From contig CM017559.1 in assembly GCA_007844125.1 (NCBI GenBank), positions 31,905,926 to 31,969,925 on the forward strand: a stretch of DNA of 64,000 nucleotides. Reading direction: 5' to 3'. Shown in pieces: positions 1 to 64,000 of the stretch. A model generated the notes under the pieces. The model saw nothing but the letters and a program-made list of their open reading frames with translations, did no database searches and was not told the DNA's origin. Every line of letters starts with the position of its first letter. The stretch's first letter is position 1. Source of the stretch: Sinonovacula constricta. Its lineage: Eukaryota; Mollusca; Bivalvia; Cardiida; Solecurtidae. A program made the position numbers and the translations under genes.

Positions 1-1082
1 CATCTCTCGGATGTATGTAGGTAGTCGGATTACATCGGCTATTTCCCTAAAATGGGACTTCTTTTGAGACAGACGTCAAAACAAAGATGGCAGCTCGGAT
101 GACAGCTCACTATAGTATGATGCCAGTAAAACTTCACTTTGTGGCTGCTTCAAATTTAAATCATCGAAGTTTAATTTACCCGGCGCAGCAAAGACATAGC
201 TGTCGAACGATGGCATTGTTTATGATTTGTGCGATCTACATTTTAGGGATATTCTTTCGACCTCCGGCGAACAAAACGATTGTAATTTGAGCAAGTATAA
301 TTGCACCAGATACATCCGAGGGATGATTGTCCCGAAGACGGAATTACCGTGTAGTACCGATTGCTCTAAAAATTGCGCGTATGTGTCTTTATCTCAGACT
401 ATAACTCAATAGCATCTCGTATAAAATAGCTAACATTTAATTTTCATTGCTTGCTGGGAATAAGAAAAAAAAAAAGAAGAAGAAGAAAAAAAATCGAAAT
501 TCTGTACTTTACGTGTCGACAGTTCGTCAACATTTATTTTTTACCATTTAATGACCTACTGCAAATCAAAACCGTCCCCTCGCAGCAAATAAACCAGATG
601 GTGATAACGGCATATCCGGCGTCGTTATGCAGATATCACATGTCCTTTAGCATAGGTAAATTTACGGGTTGGAAATACAGCACTACGTTAACAGTGTTGC
701 ACAGGTAAGGAAACGCTCCGCCATGCGTGGCTATTTTGTCGTGCTTGATAAGATCTGCAACCGAAATAGATTCTGCATGTCCTCGGCCAGCCATCATCCG
801 TTATTTTATTTAAAAAGAAAACTTTTTGAGAAAACTAATTTGGGAAATAATGTTCAGGCCTGGGCCTGGAGCTAAGCCACTGATAAGCTGTTACATAATG
901 CAAACAAACAGAAACATGTGATTTTTAGGGGAAGGACTGGAGGTTTAAATAAAACAAGTTTGTTGTTTTTTTAATTAAAATCTTGATAATTTCTTTCATA
1001 ACTAAAATTGGTACAGTGCCTTCAATTTTTGTTTTATTAAAAAACGCACAAGGTGCTTGTGACTCTTAATTTTGATAGAAAC

Positions 1083-1146
1083 CCCATGCCTTAACGGTCA
1101 GAGCTGTCGGCCCAGCCCCTCAACGCATGGGTTCGAGTCCCGACTG
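1083..1146 (+). repeat. tRNA-derived SINE head (fragment)
   Basis: Pol III B-box-like GGGTTCGAGTCCCG follows CCCTCAACGC. The same CCCTCAACGC plus GGTTCGAGT arrangement is on the minus strand at about 17820-17900, so the two are probably one SINE family. It does not fold as a clean tRNA. Confidence 0.5.
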
Positions 1147-3674
1147 TGTGAGAGATGGACATATATGAGGAGCCGTCTTCTATCTGACCTTCTGTGCGTC
1201 GGTTGTTGTACATTACTATTTGTCTAGGGCAACTTCCCTCGACAATTACATTCGGAACACCTCGGCTATTTTACTTCAGAAACAGACGTGTACAGAAAGA
1301 TGTCGAAGAAAGGGTCGAAGATGATGAAAATGCAACAATAATTGCATTTGATAAATATCATGTCTGTGTCGGCGTGGTGTATTTGCAAACCGAAATATAT
1401 CTGTACAATTTCGAACTACTGAAAAAAAAAACATAGCCTCCTCTCTGATCGCAACTTTGCACGTATGTTCTTCATCCCTTCTAACAAAAATGTTTCGTTG
1501 TGTCTGACAGCCACACACAAAAAGTAGTAAAAACAATTAAACAGCCGTAATACAATTTAACAAAGGCCGGATTCAGAAGCAACTGCAGTAAAGCCAATAC
1601 ACGCCAGGCGTTGTTGTTGGGGGCAAGGCAACGATCGAATGCTTGGTTGATAAAACCAGGAATTAATTTGTAACCAGCAATGATTGACGAGACACAGACG
1701 AGTGTGTTTAGTGTATATCCTGATCAAGCCGCTCCTGATACAAGCTTTCTGTTTAAGATTAATAATATTTGCTGCTGAGTTAAGCGGCATTTGTTTGTAG
1801 TTATTTGATATTCAACAGTGAATTAATTTAAATTTAATTAAACACAATCTAGCAGACTTCGGGTAAAAGTCCCGATAAATTATTGCATTTTTGTGTGATT
1901 GTTTGTATTAAGAACACCATAAGTCTACCCTCCAAATGATGCGAGACGCCCGGTGATTGTTTATTTTATAACGGCAGACTGAAACGTGATTGTACGATTG
2001 TTTTATAATTGGGCTTGCCATTTCTCGACGCACGAAATTCGGCATTAAATTAACCAAGGCGCAAAAAAGGTACAAAGAGCCAGACAGTAAGCCGGTTTGT
2101 GAACTAAAAAATCTAAAACACAAACATTTATTTTCAGAAATTTATCACGAGTTACTTAAAGTTATATATGGTTGGGAATTTCTTCAATAAAAGTGGTGCA
2201 AATAACGTTTCAGATACATGTGCATTATTTGACATTTATAATGGTAACTTATTTCAAAAGAGTCAATAAAAATATATAAAATATTAAAGTACCGGGGAGT
2301 CCTAAAATACTTCGGTCGAATCCCGAAATGTTCAGATCAGGTACGTTAACACGTATTCGTATTATTCTCTGACCTGCATTTATTTTGTCCGTGACCCTAA
2401 TTCGTAAATAACAATGGCGGACGAAGGCAGCCCGACTCGAAAGTGAGGATGGCCTGCTTTGTCCTATTCGGAAAAAGATTATTATCTCGAACGATAGAAC
2501 AGCTCAAATCTAGAATTCACCTCGGGTCGGAAAAACACCGTTTACTTTCGGCGTGCTTAACGGAAATGTCCGTTGAAATGATCGGCTTACTCGGAACTCC
2601 TCGGGTAATTCCGTCCTCTACGTAATCTACGCATTATCTCCGAAGCTTGCCGGAGATCGCCGAGTAGGTACAATTGATTATCGGCTATGGTCAACTTTAG
2701 CGACTAAAGCAAAATTAAGGTTTTAGTCATATATTTTGTGGTTAGCGAAACGCATCAATGTTATACTTTACCTGTTTTGAGCATTTAAACATTCGCGTTA
2801 ATGGATCATAACATAAAGTATTAGGCGACATAAAAATGTCTAATCCGAAGCCATATGAGACTTTAAATATATATTTGTGGAACTCATCGACACTTTAGTG
2901 GACATTAAGCTATGTGGGTTTCATGCATATTTGGAAAGTTTTTATTTAAAGGTTTTGAACTTCATTATACTATAATAATCTCGAAGAAAAGTATGCATAA
3001 CGTATAGGCTTATTCCTGAGACCATAGAATGGTTTAAAACAAAATGAAAGCAAAACCCGACACCATTTAATAGGTCTTCCAAGAGGTTACATATGTAAAA
3101 AAGGTGCCAGAATTATTATTAGTAACAATGAAACTAAAGTTCACAAGCAGAAATTGCATATGTGCAGGAGCCCAACATTGCACAAATAATTATAGTTCAG
3201 ATATAATTTTTCTGGAACAACATATTATGTATACAAAGAACAATGTTTAATATTTGCTAAACTTAATTGTATTTTTAGGAACATAGTATTATGTACACAA
3301 TGTTTAATATTTCCCAAACTTAACCTATTTCTCACATTTAAAGTGAAATGGATTAAGACAAACTGAGAGAATCAGTAAAGACAGAACGATCTAGTATGTC
3401 TTTTAATCCCGATGGAACAAATGTTGTAACAAAGCAATGTTACTACCTAAGTATGTTCTACTGTGGTTTACAATTACACATTTAGCTGACATTAAGAATG
3501 CAACTTAACAAAAGTTGCTGTCAATTGAAAAGTAGTATATGTCATTCAAAAAAGGAAAGAAATAACTACAACAGTAATTAATCTTATTATCCAAGAAGGA
3601 TAGTACTTTCAAGTAAATCTGGGTGTAAGGACGTAATAATTAGGTAGAACATTTTCTGTTTGTTTGTTGTTGTT

Positions 3675-3675
<1 letters not shown>

Positions 3676-3712
<37 letters not shown>

Positions 3713-3832
3713 ATAATGTTCATGTAATAAAAGTCTTGACAAGGAGTAAATCTCATTCAGGTCTAGGGTTTGAACCCAGAACCATCCGATCCCGAGTCCA
3801 TAAACTTTACCTCTTGGCCAAAACACTTCTAC
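3676..3832 (-). repeat. tRNA-derived SINE with long poly(A) tail
   Basis: On the minus strand a tRNA-like head (A-box-like TGGCCAAGAGGTAAAG, then ACTCGGGATC and B box GGTTCTGGGTTCAAACCC) is followed by about 55 bp and then an uninterrupted 35-base A run (plus T run 3676-3710). This is a retroposed SINE, apparently from a Ser/Leu-type tRNA. A diverged second copy of the head lies at about 3922-3975. Confidence 0.6.
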
Positions 3833-4955
3833 TATGCTTTCTGGGTGTGTTTCAAACGTTTTTTAATGATCATTCGAATCGTTTACAAGATCTTTTTTAA
3901 ACTTGTCATAACGTGTCTAAGGTTTGAATTCGGAACCATCTTATCCCGAGTCCATGAATTCGAAACCCTCCTATCAAGATTTTTTGACCACCAACACTTC
4001 CAGAGATGCTATATAAGCATTTCCGCACGCTGGTTACACTGGAGATGCTTTTTTAGATTTGCGGGACTTTACAGAAATCGTAAATGTATCTTTACATTGC
4101 ATTTAAGTCAGATTTTACCATGCATACTCAATAGACTGTTCGGAACAAACTTTTTCTGGCTATGGACTGTTTCGTTGCTTATAGGTAATCTCAATTTGTA
4201 GACATGCAGTCCGAACATCGAAGAGCATTCAATATTAAGCTCCAGCGCGTCGCCAATAATTGTTTTAAATTAAACTGTCGAGGGGGAAATCTGATTATTA
4301 GAATGGCCTAGGTCGGCAGACGGTTTGCCTGTTTGTGAGGGGTGGGGTGGGGTGTTGGGGGTGGGGTGTGTGGAGGGGGAGCCCATCTACTACTATATTT
4401 CTCAAGCAAATTAATGTTTGACAAAACTTTCACATGACAAAGACATTGTTTGTAAACTTTTGTACATGTATATAGATACCCTCTGAGGCTGATGTTGGTT
4501 ATTAATTTTGATGTCGTTAGGGTCACACGGCCAATGTCATTGTTACCAAAAATAGATTGTATTTAATTAAGCCCAGCGAGTGGATGGCCCTGGCTGTCAG
4601 CCATTTGACGTGTTCTTGGTATACCTTTTAATTTCAAATAATTTCAAACAAACAAACAAAGAAGCTAACATGGCGAATAGAAGAATGCCGTATTATTGAA
4701 ATTATTGTTTGAATTATGACTATGTTTTTATGTACCTGTATTTGATTTTTATTTCAATCTTCATTATTTATGATCTTTTTTCAGAAATGTTCTATTGATA
4801 ATCCTGATCGTCTTCACATTATCATCTTTATTTATGCTTTCATTTTAACAATCGTTTTTGAATAGTATTATGCATTGGCATTGGTGTCGAAAAGATGGGT
4901 TTGTGTATGTAAATGATTTAGAAGTTGCCATCGTTCAACAATGATTATTACATGT

Positions 4956-5013
4956 ATCATCGTCATCATCATCATAATCATCATCATCATAATCATCATC
5001 ATCATCATCATTA
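4956..5013 (+). repeat. (ATC)n microsatellite
   Basis: Triplet run of ATC with a few AATC interruptions. A related imperfect CAT run lies at 50070-50138. Confidence 0.9.
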
Positions 5014-5444
5014 TGACACTTACGTCGGTGAACGTCTTTAGCTGGCTGAAGAGTTGCTGGTTATATAGTCGCACTAATTTCCGCATTAAATCTGTCCTAT
5101 CGGTGTTCCCGTCAAACATTTCATCGAAGCTTTATTCTCTCCTTGAAAATAACATAACAGTTTTCTTCCAAATAAACCAAATAACACCAAAAACAATGCG
5201 CTTTGTGTCACTTTGAATCCATGCGAGAATTACTAATCCCGAATTTACAAAAACTTAACTTTGTTCTGTTATTTTAAACATCATTATCACCAAGTTGGAG
5301 TTGATTTCCTGTCATATGTGTTACTTGTAATACGATAGTATTGCGTACTTACGGCTTAAATGTGGTATCTAAGAGTATGGACTAAAAATGGGAAAATGCA
5401 TAACTTTTTCGTATAAAATTCTGTTTTGGCCTTTGACATGTATT

Positions 5445-5902
5445 TTAAAGGATGTAGCCGACAATTTTGACCAAGGCTTTTTCTCAAATAACCAGATAAG
5501 TCCTTGTTACTTGCAAGTGCTGTTAATTGATGCCCTGATCCGCGTGAACGGTAAAACATAAAATTTCCACTCACCACTGCAAACAGGTATTTTCTATCTG
5601 AGCCACGATGCAGAGACAGGTATTTTCAAACCAATAAAGCCCTGAAAACTTACCTTTTAGACCACTATATTGTAGTCGATATCTATTTTTAGCAGAGATC
5701 ATTATCGTGCTTATTTATGGATTCAGAAAGCATGGACTTTTAGAGTGGGTTTTTTTTCACAATAAAGATAGTGTTCAAACCCGCCTTAACTTAAGACTAA
5801 AGTATGAGTTGTATACAGACATAATGCTTATATTCCCTATAACAGTGGTAAGATATTGTTACATATATCTGATATAGGCAAACTGCCGAATAAAACTTTT
5901 AA
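5445..5902 (-). mobile_element. MITE-like family 1, full copy A
   Basis: Near full length, about 458 bp, bounded by TTAAAGGATGTAGCCGAC and, at the far end, GGCAAACTGCCG followed by TTTTAA. Internal landmarks shared with the other copies are CGATATCTATTTTTAGCAGA, GATGCCCTGATCC and TCAAATAACCAGATAAGTC. No transposase frame is present, so it is non-autonomous. TTAA at both ends hints at a piggyBac-like insertion preference (inference). Confidence 0.8.
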
Positions 5903-8412
5903 CATAAAAGAAGGTTAAATAAAACAAAACAAAAGAAAAACATCTTTGATCAAATAAGTCTTTTGGTCCATAACCGATAGCATCGCTAGAACATCGCCGC
6001 TCTGCTGGTTCTTCTTACGTGAACCAAGCTTTTTTAGTTTTATTTTTAGTAGGCATTTTCCAAAACTTTAAAGCGACTTTATCAGAATTTGTGGTATGCA
6101 CATGTCGTATAGAACACGATCCGCACATAATATGTATATAGTGCAATGTGTACATTCCGATCCAATCAGCGGTTTGTATGCACACTGAAATACAACATGC
6201 GACGTTTGAGGACCTACTGGGTTATAAAAATGGCTAGAACTAGTAAAAGGCAGCACAGCGCTTTTTATTCTTTTAAACATGTGAAGGACTGAATTTTGAT
6301 TTAGAGTTTAGAAGCAATATGTTCCAATATTCATTGGGGTTCAACAATTATGCTTTTCTGAACAACAATGATAAAATGTAAATTTGACCAACTGCGGCAA
6401 AGCCGCTTTAAAATCACAACTAATTAATCTTTATTCATATCATGTTTTTAATCCATTTACTGCAAATATTCAAACACAACGAATTCGCCGCAACTTATAC
6501 ATTGCTTCATATTAATCACTCTAGCAAGATTATTAAAAATCTCGCTAAGGCGAAAATCGGTCGTTCGAAATGACGGGTCGTACGTATAAGGCCACTGGTC
6601 GCACAATTGTGCTTTTTCCTTATTTAATTTCTAAATTAAACGCCAGATCGTTAGTAGAAATAGAGAATACATGGTTGGTGCAGAGAATGAGACAGTTTAT
6701 CTGGTGAGCGAGAAGCGAATATCTTGGCGAGCTTTTTATCTTTTATATAAAATTTAAAAAAAAAATCAAAATAGGAAATCGGTAAACAAACGAGGAGGAT
6801 TGAAGAAAAATAACGGAAAAACAATAGCCGCTTTTATTCTTCTTTATTCAGACATGAACCTCCGTTCAAAATAAAAAAAAAAGTATTCTCCATGTCAACA
6901 TACATTAATGTTAAAAAATTCAATGAATGATTACACATTTAGAACGTGTAAACATAACTAATGCAGACAGTGTATTCATACGCGTGGTTTGGTCATGTGA
7001 CCTAGTGACCGGATATCACTAAGTTTATCCGGCAAGGCGTTATCTTGTACATTTACGCGTGAAAGCAGGACAAAATACACACAATGGATAGAGCATTAAA
7101 TGATAAAGACAGAAATAACGTGTATTGCTTTATTAACCTGTATGTCGAACACTTTTTAAAACAACGGAAAATATCAACATACTGCAATGATAATTAACAT
7201 AACACACAAAAAACAAAATTATGCAGAACAGGTTTTATTTACATATAAGCAATGGACGTTTTTTTAGGAAATAAGTTTTTAGACATATGTATTGGAATAC
7301 CTTAGCGTGGGTTTACAACCGGTTTAATGGTAAATCTATATTATCACCCTCGACTCATTAGGTTTAGATGACTTAACAATTTTTAGCAAAAGTTTTTTTC
7401 ATTTACAACTGATTCCAGTTAACTGAATAACGGTTATTCGCATATTCCGTTTATTGAATACACTATTCAAACATCAAACCTTTTTTTTCTTAGCCTTTGT
7501 AAAAAATTGGTGGCTTTGTGCAAAAGGTGTCAGCCCGTATATTCATTATCTCCAGTTTTGTTTTGATAAAAATAATACTTAAAAAACAACTTAATTGATA
7601 TGTAAGGCTCAGAATCTCATAACCAACAAATAAATAATAATAATAAACCTACACTTACAATTAACCCATTAACTATACAAGTTTTAGTTTTTGGTTAAAA
7701 AGTGTTTATATTGATGTCCTGTTTGGTATACTCACAATTGCAAATAAAAACAGGCTTGTTTGCGCATCAAAAGGAACACCCATTTTGAAGACACTTAATA
7801 AATGTCACAATCTGAAACTTCTGAAACTAAGGAACACATCAACAAAGAGCAGATAGTGTAACTTTAATTCATGTAGTTTAAAAACATTTGAAGTTAAAAT
7901 GGGCGCATTGTAGTTTTCAAAGGCTTGCTGATGCACAAAAAACATCGAAAACTATTTTTTGACAACGCCTTTCCGGCGCCTGTTTGTTTGCTTAAATGCA
8001 TAATTGAACGAAATGGCGCCAGAATAGAGCCGTATCTAGACATTGAATTGTATCGACTTAAAAACTTCTTGTTAAGCAACGTTGAAAACGCGCATGCTCT
8101 CGTTCTTTAAATATAGAAAATCAAACTATTATTCGAACAGACCTACCCGTTAAATACACATACATTGCTGTGATTGCCCCTTTATACATTATAGGTCTAA
8201 TCAATATTTCCTCTTTTAAATTGTGCTATTAGAACAATAGTTTAATGACATATCAGAGGCCAGCTGTACAATGGCTCAACCAGCTGCATTTTAATTGAGA
8301 CAAAACAAAATCATTCGAAGCAAATAATATAGATCTATCAAAAATACAAAACCAAACAGAGAAAAAATAAATATAAATCACACATTTCCACAATCACCAG
8401 TTTACCACGAAA

Positions 8413-8689
8413 AGGGATGGATGCATGAGGAGGCGAATGCCACCCCCCCCCCCCCCCCCCCCCCCTCAAACCAGGTAAAAGAGGAGACTTGCGAAAAATA
8501 CTAAACGTTTAAAGTAAATTTTGTATGTTGACTGCTTACTTAGGTCGATGCTAGGGTTACTAACTGACTAACTGTGTATGTATATCCAGTATTTACTGCG
8601 ATTTTAAGTTGAATGAATCTTGATTCATACCCTTACAAACCCCCACCCCCGACCACGTTTTTCTGGGTCCGCCCCTGACCACGAATGAT
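8413..8689 (+). mobile_element. C-rich non-autonomous element (hAT-like ends)
   Basis: It starts with AGGGATGGATGC and holds a 23-base C run (8443-8465). It ends with TTCTGGGTCCGCCCCTG, whose reverse complement CAGGGGCGGACCCAG resembles ends of hAT-type MITEs. The 5' part recurs at 13519-13615. No coding capacity. Confidence 0.45.
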
Positions 8690-9283
8690 CGTAAATTATA
8701 TCAGAAATCATTGAAAGGTTAAAGTTGCTCTTAAAAGAAAACCTCACATATTGTCTTGCGCATCTCTTTGCCTTTAAAAAGCGAATACACAAAAATAACA
8801 AAATGTATTGTTTGTAAGCTGTCGCTTTTGCAAAAATTGCTAAATAAATTTTACAAACGGCTTCCTTCGTTAGTGTTGATAACGTCTATATATACAAATC
8901 ACAAACTATAGCTGAAATCAAAGGAACTTAAAACAAACATGTGTAATTATCTACATATCTTAAATGTGTATACACACACGCTTCTTCTCGTACAACTTGG
9001 CATATGAACATAAATTATAAACAAAGCACAGCAGTTTAATGAAACAACCAACAATATCGTTGATTATGATAACGAATAATATCAATGAAAGAATGCAAAA
9101 TGAACTAACAAACAAAAACAAACAAACAAAAACAAGAACAAATAACTGGCATTATCACTGCATATAACACTTATTGCAAAATCACTGTCAACATAGTCTT
9201 TCCTATTTAGGTTTATGTCAACACTGTACTGCACAAGAGCGTTTATGCTGAAAACCCCAAAAAGTGTCTTGTGCGCACGGATG

Positions 9284-9406
9284 TTACGTCATTCTTACGT
9301 CAGGTTGTATGCGCTGACTTCGTTTTAACATCTGGTGACGTCCCCAATTTATTCAAAAGACATCATTTATGCAATCAGGTGACGCCTTTTTATTTATATG
9401 ACGTCA
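9284..9406. promoter_or_regulatory. Cluster of CRE-like TGACG/ACGTCA sites
   Basis: Two TTACGTCA octamers, a GTGACGTCC, a GGTGACGCC and one perfect TGACGTCA (9399-9406) occur within about 125 bp just past the gene's stop codon. This may be chance or part of a repeat. Confidence 0.25.
9389..9394 (-). promoter_or_regulatory. Candidate polyadenylation signal AATAAA
   Basis: The first AATAAA downstream of the stop codon lies 83 nt away on the minus strand. Another lies at 9348-9353. Either would give a short 3' UTR; which is used cannot be told from sequence. Confidence 0.45.
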
Positions 9407-9476
9407 AAGAACTGAATCATGTTAGTTAACTGTATTAAATGAGGTTTCAACTGCATAACAAAATATCTCGTTGGTG

Positions 9477-61875
<52,399 letters not shown>

Positions 61876-62556
61876 TGATAATTCCGATCAGGAATCACAC
61901 ATTAACCAACTCCAAGCTCTTCCACTTACCAAATCACTTAAACTTCGATCTATCTAAATCCGATGTCTTTGTACTTTCATAACTGACAGTTTAACGACTG
62001 TCGCATGCATGGTACGAAAATGCGTTTTCACTTAAACACTGTGCGAAATAATTTCACTCAACTCTTCCATATTCAGTACACTTTCGCGTCTATTCTTTAT
62101 GGTGTAATCCGATATTGTGCCTTTCCTCCTCTTTCAAGACTATGTTTAATCTATCCTTACACTATGGTAATAAATTAAAAATATTATACACCCTTTTCTC
62201 TCACTTTTCAACGTGAATGTCTCCTCTACCATTCACCTTCTGGTAATGATTGGCAAATTTATGTTATCCGTAGAAAAATCAAGTCGTACACCCATCAGCT
62301 ATCACAATAAATGTAACCATCGCGAAACTGGCCGACAATTATTCACTGTTAGGAGTTGAATACATCACATAATTCTAGTAACTGTTCAGCATCACCAAAC
62401 ACATGTTGTCAGGTTTTCTATTTCTGGTGCCGAAGTTATCCTATCTGGTTTTTGTAGGCAGATGGAGGATTTTCCTTAAAAATAATTCCGTCAAACAGAG
62501 CAGCAGAGAAGATAGCACAGAATCACTTGTACAATCCACGGCAAATGGGAGTTTGA
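61876..62556 (-). other. Presumed 5' leader of the IB-domain gene
   Basis: This interval lies between the candidate transcription start and the ATG. It has no convincing coding frame in phase with exon 1: a stop lies four codons before the ATG. A donor-like GGTAAGTGG at 61920-61928 on the minus strand has no good acceptor before the ATG. Its extent is inferred only from the TATA box. Confidence 0.35.
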
Positions 62557-62578
62557 TTATAGATTGCCATCCTAACCG

Positions 62579-62586
62579 TTTATATA
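62579..62586 (-). promoter_or_regulatory. Candidate TATA box of the IB-domain gene
   Basis: The minus strand reads GGTATATAAACGG here, a good TATA box. It would place transcription start near 62550-62557, giving a leader of about 675 nt before the ATG, or less if the leader contains an intron. CCAAT boxes lie upstream at suitable distances. Confidence 0.5.
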
Positions 62587-62661
62587 CCTTCGGCGCTGTT
62601 ATTAGACTGTACTCGCATTTACTCATTCAAAGTTATGTGTGGGAATATTTGTTTTAGTCAG

Positions 62662-62666
62662 CCAAT
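62662..62666 (+). promoter_or_regulatory. Candidate CCAAT box (inverted relative to the gene)
   Basis: The plus strand reads CAGCCAATCAG, a near-ideal NF-Y type site, about 75-85 bp upstream of the candidate TATA box. CCAAT boxes work in either orientation. A second site (ATTGGCTG on plus, CAGCCAAT on the gene strand) lies at 62811-62818. Confidence 0.4.
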
Positions 62667-62869
62667 CAGATTGCGTGTTACATTTGACGTGAGGGAGGAC
62701 CACCAGTAGCGTTTTCGTGCCCAATTAGTTAAACTTGAGGTTACCGATCAACCGCACGTAATTGGGCAGGAGTTTATTTGTTTAAACTATGGTTTGCGTG
62801 ACAAACCACGATTGGCTGAAGGTATTCAAAGTATTTAAATTAAAATTAATTAACCCTCTGTTCTGGTAC

Positions 62870-64000
62870 ATTTGCAGTTGAATAAGTACTAGTTTAACAT
62901 GACTTTGCATTCGATTTATCGAAATAAACGCACGCACGCACAAAAATTTGTTCGAGTGCACCCAAGCGCACAGACGAACAACCCAAACAACTAATCAGGC
63001 CAACGGAGACATTTCAGCGTTTGCTAGAAAGAATTCACAGGTCGTATCGATCAAATAGAAAAAAATCATGACGGATTATTCAATAGACTAAATTAATCAA
63101 ACAATAAAACACTTTTTTTGTATTGATAATGGTTAGTATAATGTTACAAAACAAAAATCACATTCGTAACCAGAGGCGGATCTATGATTTTACCCAAGTG
63201 GGCCCGGAGTGATTGTGTGTGTTTTGTTGTTTTCGTTTTCACATATTATAATGCGGAGTGACATCAGGCTACGCAGAATTATCGTTCGTTACTGTCCCAT
63301 GTAATGTATTGAATATACAGTGTCGGAGAGTGGCAACATTATCATGGTCAACGACATCGCTTTTGTTTTCTAGAATGTATGAGATGTGTTCTGGCGTGAC
63401 TGGACCTGCAGTGATAATACTTTATAACTAGTTTAGTAAATTTATAAAATATATCTTCTAATTACGAGATTTCGTGCCGGTTTTGCTCCGTCTAAATCCG
63501 GCCATGGCAACAAATACAGGAAGATGTTCATAAAAAAACTTTTAAGGATGCATCCGACTAATTTTGTAAAAAGAATATCTAGAATTTTAAGATCAATAAG
63601 ATATTTTTAGTTTAAATGTTAAGCTGAAGGCAACCTGTAGTTGTCTCAGACGTGTGTAAAAGTTATTTTTCTTACCACTTAGTCATTTTAGGGCCTTTAA
63701 CAATGTAAATGTATATGAATGCTGCGCAGCACAGGCACAATCATGGAAATAAAGTCCTTTCATCCGGGATATTACGATAGGGGCTTCACGAGGAATCGAA
63801 GACTGTTAATGCCAATGAGAACGTTGTTAAACAAAATCTCCTTTCCCCTCATAAATGACAGAATTGTACATATTGTATTAAGTGCCATGCGACACACTAA
63901 AGAGTATTCATCTTTCTTCGCAGAGTTACCATTCGTTTTTCTCGCAAATACCCCCCACAACAAGCTCACCTCCATTATTTTTTCAGGAATCTTGACGCTT
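62870..64000. other. Upstream flank, no gene recognised
   Basis: No supportable gene. At 63171-63215 CCAGAGGCGGATCTATG resembles the end of a hAT-type MITE, but no matching second end is found. A short TTAAGGATGCATCCGAC at about 63541 may be a worn family 1 end. The rest is AT-rich. Confidence 0.5.

Larger units (their letters stand above)
1..9347. other. Downstream flank, no gene recognised
   Basis: I find no supportable gene here. Short open frames lack family motifs and many overlap repeats. Contents are tRNA-like SINE fragments (about 1083 and 3767), an (ATC)n run, a C-rich element at 8413-8689, a full MITE copy at 5445-5902, and short dispersed CTCGG-type repeat fragments at about 300-350, 1245-1300 and 2596-2618. 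The rest is AT-rich unique-looking DNA. Confidence 0.6.

Noticed and set aside
3770..4201. 143-codon open frame on the plus strand
   Set aside because: It begins inside a minus-strand SINE head and covers its diverged duplicate. No recognisable domain; composition is like translated AT-rich DNA.
63531..63730. Further family 1 MITE copy
   Set aside because: Only one short end (TTAAGGATGCATCCGAC) resembles the family. The internal blocks do not follow, so I did not count it.

Overview
This is a eukaryotic, AT-rich, gene-poor and repeat-dense window. It has long introns with GT/AG splice sites, many microsatellites, tRNA-derived SINEs, MITE-like elements and satellites. The one clear gene encodes a secreted protein with an insulin-like growth factor binding (IB) domain of the type found as small proteins in molluscs and other invertebrates. 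Together with the repeat style, this suggests a lophotrochozoan, most likely a bivalve mollusc. That placement is inference. I saw no prokaryotic or organellar features and no functional tRNA or rRNA gene.

The gene runs on the minus strand across about 52 kb in four coding exons: 61518-61875, 36178-36283, 27725-27920 and 9477-9527. The splice phases agree (1, 2, 0) and join into a 236-residue precursor. Exon 1 carries the start codon, a signal peptide and a complete 12-cysteine IB domain. Exons 2 to 4 encode a lysine/arginine-rich tail with 16 further cysteines that I cannot assign to a known family. A TATA box (62579-62586) with nearby CCAAT boxes gives a plausible promoter. AATAAA signals lie 83 to 130 nt past the stop codon.

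Layout in plus coordinates: 1-9347 is downstream flank with SINE fragments, an (ATC)n run, a MITE copy and a C-rich element. 9528-27724 is intron 3, with MITEs, LINE/SINE tails, a SINE cluster at 19.7-20.3 kb and a RecQ-helicase-like fragment at 22.7-22.84 kb. 27921-36177 is intron 2, with AT and GT microsatellites, two hairpin elements and a MITE whose end lies 24 nt from the exon 2 donor. 36284-61517 is intron 1 (25 kb), which holds a 1.6 kb degenerate AT-rich satellite, two tRNA-like hairpin elements, a 1.35 kb minisatellite leading into a roughly 0.8 kb macrosatellite, an 0.8 kb AT/GATA array, a 1.2 kb foldback element with a nested MITE, and more MITE copies. 61876-64000 is the leader, promoter and upstream flank.

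Two things deserve most attention. One is the IB protein with its cysteine-rich C-terminal region spread over three distant small exons. The other is a MITE-like family of about 0.5 kb (ends TTAAAGGTGGTATCCGACA) present in at least a dozen copies, including a nested insertion, a head-to-head pair, and copies inside or beside other elements.
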